Shown in pieces: positions 8,172 through 17,088 of a stretch of DNA of 36,272 nucleotides; the stretch's first letter is position 1; each line of letters begins with the position of its first letter. The position numbers and the translations under genes were made by a program. The notes below the pieces were generated by a model, which was not told the origin of the DNA, made no database searches, and saw nothing but the letters and a program-made list of their open reading frames with translations. Location of the stretch: assembly GCA_013360495.1 (NCBI GenBank), contig JABWBM010000012.1, positions 1-36,272 on the forward strand. Direction: 5' to 3'. The stretch comes from Planctomycetaceae bacterium (GTDB lineage Bacteria; Planctomycetota; UBA8742; UBA2392; JABWBM01).

Positions 8172-8896
8172 CCCTTGTGCGCCCGGAATACGAGCGTCAC
8201 GACGGTCTGTGGCGGCGGGAGCAATCCGGCTTCGGGGTTTGGGATGTACACATCGGGAATCGCGCCGTGTTCACGGGGGTTGTCGATCACGCACGAAGGG
8301 TCGCGCCACAGCCCGACGATCGAGTCGCGCGTATCGGCGGCGTATATCTCGCGGCCAAGGTCGTCGCGGAATTCACTCAGAGAACCGGTGAACGTCCAGG
8401 GACCGCGGGCAACCTTTGCGTCGTCGATGGTGTCGTAAAGCCAGTCCTCGACGGGGCAGCTCTCGGCCTTGCCGTCTTTGTCCTTCCATTGCACGGCGAT
8501 ATCGACGGCGGGACCGTCGGGCGTTTGATCATCGCCGCGAAAACGAAGTTTCTTCTGGCCGCAGCGTAAGCCGAGCAGTTCCAACCCTTGATGCAGATCG
8601 CGCGCCCGAGCGCCGGCAACGAAGAGCGCTTCATGCACCGGACCGCCCGCTCCGACGACCAAAAACTCCAACAGGCGCGTCTGGCCGCCGAGGACCTGAG
8701 CCTCGACCTCTATGCGCTCATCGCCTTCGAGAAAAACCGTTACGCCGTTATCAAACCGTACCACGTCCTTGCGCTGTTCGACGGTTATAGGTTTCGCTTC
8801 AGGTTGAGGCTGCGCGGGTTCGGCGGTAACGAAGTGCGTGAGCAGCGCGGCTGCCGGCAGGCCAATGCAAAAGGCGATGACCAATCCTTTGTTCAT
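8168..8896 (-). CDS. YdjY-domain exported protein
   Basis: A 242-residue protein with a signal peptide (GLVIAFCIGLPAAALLTHFVTAEP) and a YdjY-type domain covering most of the mature chain. The features I recognise are RLLEFLVVGAGGPVHEALFVAG, ELLGLRCG and the closing VIDNPRE...VVTLVFRAHK; similar proteins are frequent in planctomycete-like bacteria, often in several copies. No enzymatic role is established. It is the first gene of the leftward operon (YdjY, membrane protein, inositol phosphate synthase), joined to the second by an ATGA overlap. The 61-base gap to the lipoprotein gene upstream contains an A/T-rich ACTATAAAT stretch that could serve as a -10 region, but no matching -35 is obvious. 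Confidence 0.8.
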   Translation of the reverse strand: MNKGLVIAFCIGLPAAALLTHFVTAEPAQPQPEAKPITVEQRKDVVRFDNGVTVFLEGDERIEVEAQVLGGQTRLLEFLVVGAGGPVHEALFVAGARARDLHQGLELLGLRCGQKKLRFRGDDQTPDGPAVDIAVQWKDKDGKAESCPVEDWLYDTIDDAKVARGPWTFTGSLSEFRDDLGREIYAADTRDSIVGLWRDPSCVIDNPREHGAIPDVYIPNPEAGLLPPPQTVVTLVFRAHKG

Positions 8897-8957
8897 ACCA
8901 CTTTCTGTGCGGACTCTTCATTTATAGTACGTTGGGGCACTTCAATCTGACTGGAAA

Positions 8958-9755
8958 TCATTGCTTCATCAGGTCAGGCGCCACCTCGGTCCGCCATGCT
9001 CGCCATACACCAAGCTGGCGCTCCCGAACGTCAGGCGCGGCTGCCGCATCGAACTCCGGCATGCGCGCCGCAGCGTTTGATCCCGGGGTCAACATCGCCC
9101 AGGCACGGCCCAGAAAATGCATGCCGTCAGAACGCATGTCCATATCTTCGGCGCCAAGCATGGCGACGATGCGCTCAAGTATCCCGATCGTGATGCGTTC
9201 ACGCGCGGCAAGCGTATGATTCGCCGCGAGCCAGCGTATGTCGCGCGACGCATTGTCCACCAATCCGGCGATCAGGTCGTTGTCGGCGGGATCATCGAGA
9301 GAGATCAGTGTCTTGAGCGCGTGAATACCGAAATCGTCGTCAGTTATTCCGCCGATGGTGACGAAGTCGCGCAGCTTATCCCGGTAGGCCGCGTATTCGG
9401 CTGGATTGCGTTCTCGGGAAAGCGGTGAGAGCGAGACCAGTTCGATGACCGCGAGTTTCCCCCGTAGCGTGGACGGGAAAGGCGAGGTAGCGAGGCGCAG
9501 GGCAACATGTTCTCCACCGTTGCGCAGGCGCGATTTGGCGGCGGCAAATCGCTCGACATTGTCGCTATCAAGCTCCGCCAGCAAGGTCGCAAGCTCGTCA
9601 TTCGCGACCGGCGTACTCGGGCGGACAAGCAGTCCGGGGCGAGCGGCCTCGAAATCTTTGACGATGCGATATTCGTCGTCAGGCATGCGCTCTGGCGCGC
9701 TCGTACACGCGGCGAAGAAGAGCACGACAATCGTGGTGGCGGGAAGACGTGCCAT
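8958..9755 (-). CDS. HEAT-repeat-like lipoprotein
   Basis: A 265-residue lipoprotein. The ORF track extends it to 10205, but the first 150 residues there are antisense to the dehydrogenase gene and lack coding character. The ATG at 9755 gives MARLPATTIVVLFFAAC, a proper lipobox (FAAC). The mature part is built of paired helices (ATLLAELDSDNVERFAAAKSRL, ALKTLISLDDPADNDLIAGLV, DIRWLAANHTLAARERI), reminiscent of HEAT-like repeats, which usually mediate protein contacts. No catalytic motif is seen. It lies 155 bases downstream of the dehydrogenase gene on the same strand, so it may have its own promoter. Function unknown. Confidence 0.7.
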   Translation of the reverse strand: MARLPATTIVVLFFAACTSAPERMPDDEYRIVKDFEAARPGLLVRPSTPVANDELATLLAELDSDNVERFAAAKSRLRNGGEHVALRLATSPFPSTLRGKLAVIELVSLSPLSRERNPAEYAAYRDKLRDFVTIGGITDDDFGIHALKTLISLDDPADNDLIAGLVDNASRDIRWLAANHTLAARERITIGILERIVAMLGAEDMDMRSDGMHFLGRAWAMLTPGSNAAARMPEFDAAAAPDVRERQLGVWRAWRTEVAPDLMKQ

Positions 9756-9910
9756 TGTGCGAATGATAGTTTGTGACAGAAAAACGTCGAGCGTCCACAC
9801 GACGCAGCGCGGATCAAGTGAGCACGGGAACGGCAAAAGCGCGCTGCCACGACCGGCATGATCGCACACCCGATTACCACCAGGAGAAAGCGCGGCTAGG
9901 ACCGCTCGCC

Positions 9911-11122
9911 CTACTTCTCCGCCCTCTCCGACGGTGTGCGTGTGAACGCCGGGATGCCCGTGATGTGTGAACCGATCGCGAGCGAGTGTACCTCGTTCGT
10001 GCCTTCGTAAGTTTTCACCGAGTGCAGGTTGCACATGTGGCGCATCACCGGGTATTCGAGGCTGATGCCGTTGGCGCCCATGATCTCGCGCGCGGCTTCC
10101 GCGATCTCGAGCGCGACGGCACAGCAATTCATCTTCGACATGCTCACCTGCCAGTGCTTCATCTCGCCTTTGTCCTTGAGGCGGCCAAGCTGCAGGTTCA
10201 GACACTGCCCCTTGGTGATCTCCGTTAACATCTTCGTGAGTTTGTGCTGTGTCGTCTGATAAGCCGAGAGCGGCTCGCCGAACACCATGCGCTGGTCGGC
10301 ATATTCCTTGGCCGCGTGATAGCAGGCAGCTGCGGCACCCAGCGCGCCCCAGGCGATGCCATAGCGCGCTTGCGTGAGGCAGCCGAGCGGGGCTTTCAGC
10401 CCCTTGCCCTCGGGCAGCATGGCCGAGGATGGGACGACGACGTCTTCAAAATAGAGTTCGCTGGTAACGGATGCGCGCAGCGAGAGCTTCATCTTCTGTT
10501 CCTGCGCGGTGAAGCCCTTGGTCTTGGTGTCGACGATGAAGCCGCGGATCGAATCCGGGTCGTCGCCCTTGGTCTTGGCCCATACGATGGCGATATCGGC
10601 GAGGTTGCCGTTGGTGATCCACATCTTGCTGCCGTTGAGTACCCAGGTGTCGCCCTTCTTCTCGGCGTGGGTGCGCATGCCGCCGGGGTTGGAGCCGGCA
10701 TCGGGCTCGGTGAGGCCGAAGCAGCCGATCTTCTTGCCGCTCGCCAGTTGGGGCAGCCATTCCTGGCGCTGCTCCTCGCTGCCATAGGCGAAGATCGGGT
10801 ACATTACGAGGGCGCCCTGTACGGAGACGAAGCTGCGGATTCCGGAGTCGCCGGCCTCGAGCTCTTGCATGACGAGTCCGTAAGCGACGTTGTTCATGGC
10901 GGAGCAGCCGTATTTCTCGGGCAGGTTGCCGCCGAGGATGCCGAGCTCGCCGAACTTCGGGATGAGTTTCTTCGGGAAGCTGCCTTTTTCGTAGTGCTCC
11001 GCGATGATGGGCAGGATGTGCTCGCCGACGAATTCGCGCACGGTGTCGCGGATCGTCTTCTCCTCGTCGCTCAGGAGCGAGTCGAGGTCCATGAAATCGG
11101 GCATCGCGAATGAATTGGCCAT
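9911..11122 (-). CDS. gcdH: Acyl-CoA dehydrogenase, glutaryl-CoA dehydrogenase type
   Basis: A 403-residue FAD-dependent acyl-CoA dehydrogenase. Several stretches follow glutaryl-CoA dehydrogenase closely: SGIRSFVSVQGALVMYPI, AYGSEEQRQEWLPQLASG, CFGLTEPDAGSNPG, SLRASVTSELYF, RYGIAWGALGAA and the C-terminal TYEGTNEVHSLAIGSHITGI. The Glu in TYEGT is the catalytic base, and the Arg in IRSFVSVQ corresponds to the residue that contacts the gamma-carboxylate in GcdH. The reaction would be oxidative decarboxylation of glutaryl-CoA to crotonyl-CoA, which links to the 3-hydroxybutyryl-CoA dehydrogenase of this window. A non-decarboxylating variant cannot be excluded. An AGGAG site precedes the ATG. 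The 289-aa plus-strand ORF at 10244 is its antisense shadow. Confidence 0.9.
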   Translation of the reverse strand: MANSFAMPDFMDLDSLLSDEEKTIRDTVREFVGEHILPIIAEHYEKGSFPKKLIPKFGELGILGGNLPEKYGCSAMNNVAYGLVMQELEAGDSGIRSFVSVQGALVMYPIFAYGSEEQRQEWLPQLASGKKIGCFGLTEPDAGSNPGGMRTHAEKKGDTWVLNGSKMWITNGNLADIAIVWAKTKGDDPDSIRGFIVDTKTKGFTAQEQKMKLSLRASVTSELYFEDVVVPSSAMLPEGKGLKAPLGCLTQARYGIAWGALGAAAACYHAAKEYADQRMVFGEPLSAYQTTQHKLTKMLTEITKGQCLNLQLGRLKDKGEMKHWQVSMSKMNCCAVALEIAEAAREIMGANGISLEYPVMRHMCNLHSVKTYEGTNEVHSLAIGSHITGIPAFTRTPSERAEK

Positions 11123-11209
11123 GTTCTATTGCTCCTGATGGTGAACGGCGAAGGTGGACCAGTCCGCGCCTCCCCCGCAAGGTCAAATGAGTCTAGCGGC
11201 CATTGCCCG

Positions 11210-12040
11210 TCAGGACAACACGGCGTTGATGCGCGCAATGATCTCGTCCAAAGGCTCGTCATGCAAGGTCGTAAGGCCCACGACCGGAGTTGAGGCTGCG
11301 ATAGCGTTCAATACTTTTGCCGCGTCGTCGCCGCGCGGAGAAAAGCACAATACCGTGGACAACGAGCGCTGAACCGCTTCCGCCCGTGGCAGTATCGAAC
11401 AGACACGCTTATCCTTCCCAGAAAGCAGACACAAGGCCGCGAGCCGCGCATCGGCTCCACATACCCCCTTGCTCATTTCTCCATAGAATGGCGTAGCGAA
11501 AGCTTTCGCGCCCCCTCCCTCGACAACCAGCGCCACCAGTTCGTCGCTGAGCACATTCGCGAGCTCAGCCTTGCGCGCCAGCGTGGTTTTTCCCGCGCCG
11601 GATTCGCCCGCGAAAACGAGCGCGCCGTCCCTTGTCAGCACGCCACTCGCGTGAAGCAAGACGCCCGTACCACGCCGCAGCAGTGCCTCACTCACCAGCG
11701 CGCGCAACAGGTTGTCGATCGGATGCAGTGTTTTGAACAATACCCGCGCATGGACGGTCTTGCTGCGCCAGTCGACTCGCGCTTCGAGACCGGGCATGGC
11801 GATCGCCGACTCATGCGCGCCTGTATTCGTAATGCGCGGCGGGCCTTGAAAGTCCTTCCCACCCGTTGCGGCATCCGCTTCGACATTAAACCCCTCGCTC
11901 GCACCTCTCTGAAACGACGCGTACTTTTCATCCGCGGCGGCGCAGATTGTGTGCGCGATGCCGCGCAGCGAGATATTGAAGCCGATACCGGCGATACGAA
12001 GCTGGAGCTGCTGCATCATTCCGTGCGGTGCTTGCTGCAT
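11210..12040 (-). CDS. HPr-kinase-like P-loop ATPase
   Basis: A 276-residue protein whose C-terminal half resembles the HPr serine kinase C-terminal domain. It has LLHASGVLTRDGALVFAGESGAGKTT with a Walker A GESGAGKT at residues 145-152, and LSDELVAL as a probable metal-binding or Walker B segment. The N-terminal half (MQQLQLRIAGIGFNISLRG) resembles the lead domain of HprK-related kinases found in peptide-natural-product loci, where the target is not HPr. No PqqD-like or radical-SAM partner is adjacent. The start at 12040 has an AGGAG only three bases before it. An alternative ATG at 12019 overlaps the stop of the upstream gene as ATGA and is equally plausible. It is last of three leftward genes. 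Confidence 0.75.
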   Translation of the reverse strand: MQQAPHGMMQQLQLRIAGIGFNISLRGIAHTICAAADEKYASFQRGASEGFNVEADAATGGKDFQGPPRITNTGAHESAIAMPGLEARVDWRSKTVHARVLFKTLHPIDNLLRALVSEALLRRGTGVLLHASGVLTRDGALVFAGESGAGKTTLARKAELANVLSDELVALVVEGGGAKAFATPFYGEMSKGVCGADARLAALCLLSGKDKRVCSILPRAEAVQRSLSTVLCFSPRGDDAAKVLNAIAASTPVVGLTTLHDEPLDEIIARINAVLS

Positions 12041-12762
12041 GAACTCCTGCCGCGTTGGGCATCGGTGATGGCCGTTTGAAGCGCGCCCACATCCGGGTAA
12101 CGGTCGGCAAGCGGGAGCAGTATCTCTACGGCTTTTTTGTATTGCTCGTCGGCCTGCTTGATCATGGCATCGGCGTCGGCTTGCGTCTTCATATTGCGTC
12201 GTTCAGCCCACAAACGGTCGCCTTCATCGATGTGCGTTTTCGCCTGACGATACAGTTCCCGATCTTCGGCGCTCAGGACTTCGAGTCCCGTTGGATCGGT
12301 CTGTGGCGGATCCTCCAGCGGTGGGTCTTCGATAGGCGGATCGAAAACCGGTGGATCGACGACAGGCGGCTGATAGGGCTGGTCCGTGCCGGGGTTTGGA
12401 AGCGGAGGCTCATCGGACGGGCGGCGCAGGGAAAGCTGATCGAGCGGGTTGTCCGTCAACGTGACGTCTTTGCCCGTCAGTTCTTTGAGTACGGCCGGAT
12501 CTCGCAGCGGACGCGAGGGCGCGCCGCGGTCCGATTGAGCGTGAGATGCGGGCAAAGGTTTCGCCGCCACCCAGGGGAGAGTCTCCGGCGCTTCCGTGAT
12601 AGGCGTTTCGTCAGCGCTGCCAAACGCGCCATCGGGCATGGTGATGAAGGCTGCTACGCCAGCAGCGATCAATCCACCAAGCACGATCAACAAATTGATG
12701 CGGTTGGAGAGCCGCACGGTTTTGGCCCGTTCACGAATCTTGATAATCGTTTGTTTCCCCAT
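12016..12762 (-). CDS. Unknown membrane-anchored protein with Pro-rich linker
   Basis: A 248-residue protein when started at the ATG at 12762 (MGKQTIIKIRER); the longer ORF-track start would read through the end of the previous gene with a Ser/Arg-rich nonsense sequence. A basic N-terminus is followed by one transmembrane segment (INLLIVLGGLIAAGVAAFI, residues about 23-41). A long periplasmic linker follows with PPVVDPPVFDPPIEDPP repeats (about residues 125-150), then a helical C-terminal domain of TPR-like character (DADAMIKQADEQYKKAVEILLPLADRYPD). No enzyme motif is seen. It begins four bases after the stop of the upstream gene and overlaps the kinase-like gene, so the three are one operon. 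Confidence 0.7.
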   Translation of the reverse strand: MGKQTIIKIRERAKTVRLSNRINLLIVLGGLIAAGVAAFITMPDGAFGSADETPITEAPETLPWVAAKPLPASHAQSDRGAPSRPLRDPAVLKELTGKDVTLTDNPLDQLSLRRPSDEPPLPNPGTDQPYQPPVVDPPVFDPPIEDPPLEDPPQTDPTGLEVLSAEDRELYRQAKTHIDEGDRLWAERRNMKTQADADAMIKQADEQYKKAVEILLPLADRYPDVGALQTAITDAQRGRSSCSKHRTE

Positions 12763-12766
12763 ACGT

Positions 12767-13933
12767 TTACTTGCTCTCAAGCCGGCGCGAGACGTCGTTG
12801 AGCACCACCTGCTGGCGGCGCACGACGACGAAGAGCGCCGCGACGATGACTCCAAGCGCGATGGCGACAACGATAAAGAGCGTCGATGTTTGGCCACTAT
12901 TGCCGGATTGTATCGAGGATGTTTCAGTGATGACCGGCGAACCACCCGACGTCACAACGCTCGTTCCCTCGCTGGTGAGACCATCCGGGCTGCGCATCAC
13001 TCCTGCTGGCTGCGCGTATTCGGCCATGATTTTACGAAGAGCGGCTTCGAGATCGGCAAGCGAGCCGCTCCAGTTATCCGTTCCCTGCGCCTTGAAGTGA
13101 TTGAGTTGTGCTTCCTTGCCGCCGAGGTCCTGCGCCGCAACCTGACGGGCGAGAAATACGACTGGCGAGGGTATGGGCTTTATCTTCTTGACGTAGGTGT
13201 CGTAGATTTGCAGGGGCGGCGACGCCGTGATGATTTCCACGACGGGTTTCGGATTCGCGAAGTTCTGACCCTGCAAAGCAAGCCCCAATATGCGATCGGC
13301 GTTGTATGGCCCTTCGCCGAGCAAGCGCCTGCCGATGAATACCGCGGGTAACGCTTTCTCCACTTGGCCACCCGCCGCCCGGATGTCGGCGATCAACTGG
13401 TCATACTCGGTTTTATAGCGATCCTCATGCACGAAGCGCAGATCGACCTGATAGAGCATGTCGGGATACGCCGATGCGCCTCCCGCGCCTAAGGCCTGCG
13501 AAAGCGCCTTCAGGCCTGCCGATTCGCCTTCCTTCGCATACACCACCAGCGAACGAAGCAGCTCGGCGCTCGCAGCGGATGTCACCTCAAAACTGACGAT
13601 AAATTGTCCGGCGTCGATCTCATTGATGGTGACATCAATCGTGTCTTCGTATTTTCCCGGTTCGAGTTGTAACGGATTGATCAGAACATCAAAGCCCATC
13701 TTCCCCTTGGAATCGGGCAGGCAGGGCGCGGCGAACACGCCAACGCCCCGGCGCGTGTTGACCTTGAGTTGATCGTCACGCTTGGCCCCCTCGACACGCA
13801 CGGTCTCGCGAATGATCCCCGGCGTGTTTAAAACGCCAAGGTCAAGCCGCGAGGGAAGAAGGCGGTACTCCGCGAATAATGCGGGAGCCATGAGCGCCAA
13901 TAGGGAAACAGTCAATTCTGTGGTGAATCGCAT
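12767..13933 (-). CDS. Unknown exported protein with C-terminal membrane anchor
   Basis: A 388-residue protein with a signal peptide (LTVSLLALMAPALFAEYR) and a C-terminal transmembrane segment (TLFIVVAIALGVIVAALFVVV, residues about 350-370). An N-terminal segment (LDLGVLNTPGIIRETVRVEG...VDVTINE) looks like an Ig-like beta domain. The middle (LLRSLVVYAKEGESAG ... ALPAVFIGRRLLGEG) has the outline of a thioredoxin/glutaredoxin fold, yet both active-site Cys positions are occupied by other residues. This fold assignment is only inference. A CAGGAG ribosome site precedes the ATG. It heads a leftward operon with the Pro-rich protein and the HPr-kinase-like ATPase, and the gene to its right is divergent. 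Confidence 0.65.
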   Translation of the reverse strand: MRFTTELTVSLLALMAPALFAEYRLLPSRLDLGVLNTPGIIRETVRVEGAKRDDQLKVNTRRGVGVFAAPCLPDSKGKMGFDVLINPLQLEPGKYEDTIDVTINEIDAGQFIVSFEVTSAASAELLRSLVVYAKEGESAGLKALSQALGAGGASAYPDMLYQVDLRFVHEDRYKTEYDQLIADIRAAGGQVEKALPAVFIGRRLLGEGPYNADRILGLALQGQNFANPKPVVEIITASPPLQIYDTYVKKIKPIPSPVVFLARQVAAQDLGGKEAQLNHFKAQGTDNWSGSLADLEAALRKIMAEYAQPAGVMRSPDGLTSEGTSVVTSGGSPVITETSSIQSGNSGQTSTLFIVVAIALGVIVAALFVVVRRQQVVLNDVSRRLESK

Positions 13934-14095
13934 TCGGTCTCCTGTACGTCAAATGAGAGTCTACATACATATGGCCCCGCCTTCACCGCGATTTCGTCCC
14001 AGATGGACGCCTTTGTTTCGTATTCATTTACATGGGACTGCCTCTCGCCGCAGCTTCCCCTGTGCCTGCGGCCTTCAACCTGTTAAGGTAGCGAT

Positions 14096-17059
14096 ATGCG
14101 AAGAACCACCGACCGGAACCGGACCGTCGTGATAGCCCTTTTGGCGCTGATTCTTGGGCTTGGCGTTTTCACGATCACCACGCAGCCGCAGCTTGACGCA
14201 CAATCGGGCGCAGATGACGATGAGGAAAAGATCGATCTCGTTATCGCCGCCACGGAGGCGCTCTACCGCGGCAAGTACCGCGAAGCCCGCTCATACGCCA
14301 AGGACCTTGCCAGTGACGCGCAGGAGCGTGATCTGGCGCTGTGGATCGACGCGCGCTCGAGCCTCGAAGGACGCGACCCACACGAAGCCATAACGTTGCT
14401 CGAAGGAGCCAAGGTATCGAATGGTTCCAGCATCGTACTGCTGACTGAATACGGCTATGCACTGCAGACTGTGGGCCGCTATCAGGATGCCCTCACAATA
14501 GGCGAACAACTCATCACGATCGACGGCAAGGACCCGCGCGGATACTGGATTGCGGGCGAGGCGCTTGCCTCCACAGGCGAGCACGACAAGGCGAAGGCCC
14601 GCTTCACCGATGGCTCCGCCCACGGCGGGAACGTGCGCGAATACCAAAAGGGCATGGCCGAAAATTGGGAAAACGCCGAAAAGCTCTATGCCGCCGGCTG
14701 TTGCGCTTTTGCGCTCAACGATCTGCACAAGGCTCAGGATCATTTCGACAACGCCCGCACCTGGCACAAACGCCACACAGCAAGCTGGCTGCGGCTTGCG
14801 CGCCTCTTCTATGAAACCAACAAGGATGAAAGCGCGCGCGGCAACTACTGCCAGCCCGTTCTCGATTACAACCCCAATTCGGCGGGCGCGAATTTCTGGG
14901 CAAGCCTGACCTGGGCGTTCCGCTGGAATGGGCAGAAAGCGCGCGAATCCCTTGACCGCGCGATCCGCGCCAATCGCTACTATGTTCCGGCGCTTGCGTA
15001 TCGCGCAGGCTATTTCGTCAATAACCAGCAGTTCGACAAAGCCGCGAATGACGTGGCCGCCGCGCTGGCGGTCAACCCGAACTCGCTCGAAGCGCTGGCT
15101 GCGAAGGCCATGCTTGCTCACGTTTTGGACAAGAAAGAGGAGTTCACGGCGGTCGAGCAACACGTCGCCTCCTTCAATCCTCGCGCAGGCGTGTTCTATC
15201 AGGCACTGGCCGACGGCCTCGCCGGCATGTTCCTCTTCGACGACGCCCTGAGGTTTTATGAAAAGGCCGCGGCGCTGCAGCCCGACCTGTGGACGATTTA
15301 TCAGGGATGGGGCCGAACCTGCCTTAACCTTGGCGACATCGACAAGGGCAAGCAGCACCTCGAGACGGCGTTCAAGAACGATCTGTTACGCAACAATCTG
15401 TTCACCAACAATCTGCTCGAACTCCTGGGCAGTTACAAGAACTTCACGACCATCGAGGATCCGCAAGGGCGATACGTCCTCCGCCTGCATCACAGCGAGG
15501 TGCAGGTCATGGGCGAGTACTACAAACACTTCCTCGACAAGACCTTCGACGAATTGACCGCCAAGTACGACGGTTTCAAACCCGCCAAGGTCATGGTCGA
15601 AGCGTTCCACGTCCACCGCGACTTCGAGGTACGAACCGTCGGCATCACCGGCCTGCCGGCGCTCGGCGCATGCTTTGGAAAGCTCGTCACCCTCGACAGT
15701 CCGCTCGCCCGCGACCCGGGCAGCTACAACTGGGCCTCGACCTTGCGCCACGAAATGGACCACGTCTATCAGCTTCAGATTTCGCACGGGCAATGCCCAC
15801 GCTGGCTCGCCGAGGGCTGCTCGGTATATGAGGAGCGCCGCTGCCGCCCCGAATGGGAGCGGCACATGGAGCAGCAACTGTACGCCACCTACTCCATGAA
15901 CACCCTGCCCAAGGTGAAGGAATTCAACGAATGGTTCGGCGATAGCTCGCGCGTGCTCTTCGCCTATTACCTCGCCTCGATCATGGTGGAGTTCATCGTC
16001 GAGAACTACGGCGGCTATACGCCGGTGATCGCGATGATTCAGGAGTTCGCCCGCCATCGCACGCCGGACGAAGTGTTCTCGGGAACGCTCCAGATCGACA
16101 CGGACGAATTCGACCGCAAATTCCGCGAGCATGTCGGCAAGAAGGTCGGAAAGATCAAGCTCTTCCCCGCGATCGAAGTCGACCAGCTCGACGATCTCAA
16201 GGAAAAGGCCGAAGACGGCGACGCCTCGCCCGACGAATTGGTGAAGCTCGCACGCGCGCAATACCAGCAGGGCAATGCCTCCGACGCGCGCATCTGGTCA
16301 GGCATGGCAAAAAAATGGGGCATGGACACCAAGGAGTTGAGCTATCTGCTCGGGCGCCTCGCCCTCACCGATCCGCGTCTCTCGACGCCCGAAGAACAGG
16401 CAAAAGCCGAAAAGGAATACCTGACTAAGGCTCTCAATCAGGGCCTCGAGGACTACGATCTCTACATGCGCATGGCGCAGATTTCTCAAGCGGAACAGAA
16501 CGCCGCTGCCGTGATCTTCTTCCTCAACGAGGCGCGCCGCGCTTTCCCGACCAATCCGCAGCCCCTGCAGATGCTGATGCAGTTCTATATGCAGGAGCAG
16601 AACATGGAGCGTGCGCGGGAAATCGCCGAGCAACTGGTGATGCTCAACGAGAACGACCTGCGGACACGCGCCTGGCTGCTCCAGCGCTACGAGGCGCTCG
16701 GCGACCCGGTGAAGGCAGCCGATATGGCGCTGCAGATGATCTGGGTCGCGCCCTATGTTCCCGAGCCTCACCGCGCCCGGGCCGAGGCGCTGCGGGAGCT
16801 GGCCGATTACGCGGAATCCCTGCACGAGTGGGAGATGCTGCGCCGCGTTTACCTGAACTCGAACTATCAGGGCGATGATCGCGTCCCCGGCGAGATCAGC
16901 GCGCTGATCGGCATGGCGCGAACCTATCTCGACATGGGTGACACGGACAAAGCCCGTGAAAAGGCGCTCGATGCGGTAGCGCTCGACAAGAACAACACCG
17001 CCGCCAAAGCCCTGCTCGAAGAAATCGACGGCGACGATATCGAGGAACATTTCGAGTAA
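14096..17059 (+). CDS. Large exported TPR protein with gluzincin-type (HExxH) protease domain
   Basis: A 987-residue protein with an N-terminal signal or anchor (VVIALLALILGLGVFTIT). TPR-like repeats run over about residues 40-450 (YGYALQTVGRYQDALTIGEQL, AAALAVNPNSLEALAAKAML, IYQGWGRTCLNLGDIDKGKQHL). A metallopeptidase domain follows, with H552-E553-M-D-H556 and a third-ligand motif WLAEG (Glu573), the arrangement of MA-clan peptidases. More TPR-like repeats fill residues 700-987. All three zinc ligands are present, so activity is plausible. The start has AAGG seven bases upstream. The gene is alone on its strand, with a divergent operon on the left and convergent moaE on the right. Three long minus-strand ORFs inside it are shadows. 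Substrate unknown. Confidence 0.9.
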   Translation: MRRTTDRNRTVVIALLALILGLGVFTITTQPQLDAQSGADDDEEKIDLVIAATEALYRGKYREARSYAKDLASDAQERDLALWIDARSSLEGRDPHEAITLLEGAKVSNGSSIVLLTEYGYALQTVGRYQDALTIGEQLITIDGKDPRGYWIAGEALASTGEHDKAKARFTDGSAHGGNVREYQKGMAENWENAEKLYAAGCCAFALNDLHKAQDHFDNARTWHKRHTASWLRLARLFYETNKDESARGNYCQPVLDYNPNSAGANFWASLTWAFRWNGQKARESLDRAIRANRYYVPALAYRAGYFVNNQQFDKAANDVAAALAVNPNSLEALAAKAMLAHVLDKKEEFTAVEQHVASFNPRAGVFYQALADGLAGMFLFDDALRFYEKAAALQPDLWTIYQGWGRTCLNLGDIDKGKQHLETAFKNDLLRNNLFTNNLLELLGSYKNFTTIEDPQGRYVLRLHHSEVQVMGEYYKHFLDKTFDELTAKYDGFKPAKVMVEAFHVHRDFEVRTVGITGLPALGACFGKLVTLDSPLARDPGSYNWASTLRHEMDHVYQLQISHGQCPRWLAEGCSVYEERRCRPEWERHMEQQLYATYSMNTLPKVKEFNEWFGDSSRVLFAYYLASIMVEFIVENYGGYTPVIAMIQEFARHRTPDEVFSGTLQIDTDEFDRKFREHVGKKVGKIKLFPAIEVDQLDDLKEKAEDGDASPDELVKLARAQYQQGNASDARIWSGMAKKWGMDTKELSYLLGRLALTDPRLSTPEEQAKAEKEYLTKALNQGLEDYDLYMRMAQISQAEQNAAAVIFFLNEARRAFPTNPQPLQMLMQFYMQEQNMERAREIAEQLVMLNENDLRTRAWLLQRYEALGDPVKAADMALQMIWVAPYVPEPHRARAEALRELADYAESLHEWEMLRRVYLNSNYQGDDRVPGEISALIGMARTYLDMGDTDKAREKALDAVALDKNNTAAKALLEEIDGDDIEEHFE

Positions 17060-17088
17060 ACAGAAACAACGCAAAGATCGCGTCGTCG

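Noticed and set aside
8958-10205. Long version (415 aa) of the HEAT-like lipoprotein
   Set aside because: The first 150 residues overlap gcdH in another frame and look non-coding; the lipoprotein signal starts at 9755.
15386-16261. 291-aa minus-strand ORF within the TPR protease gene
   Set aside because: Antisense to the HExxH domain; no coding features of its own.
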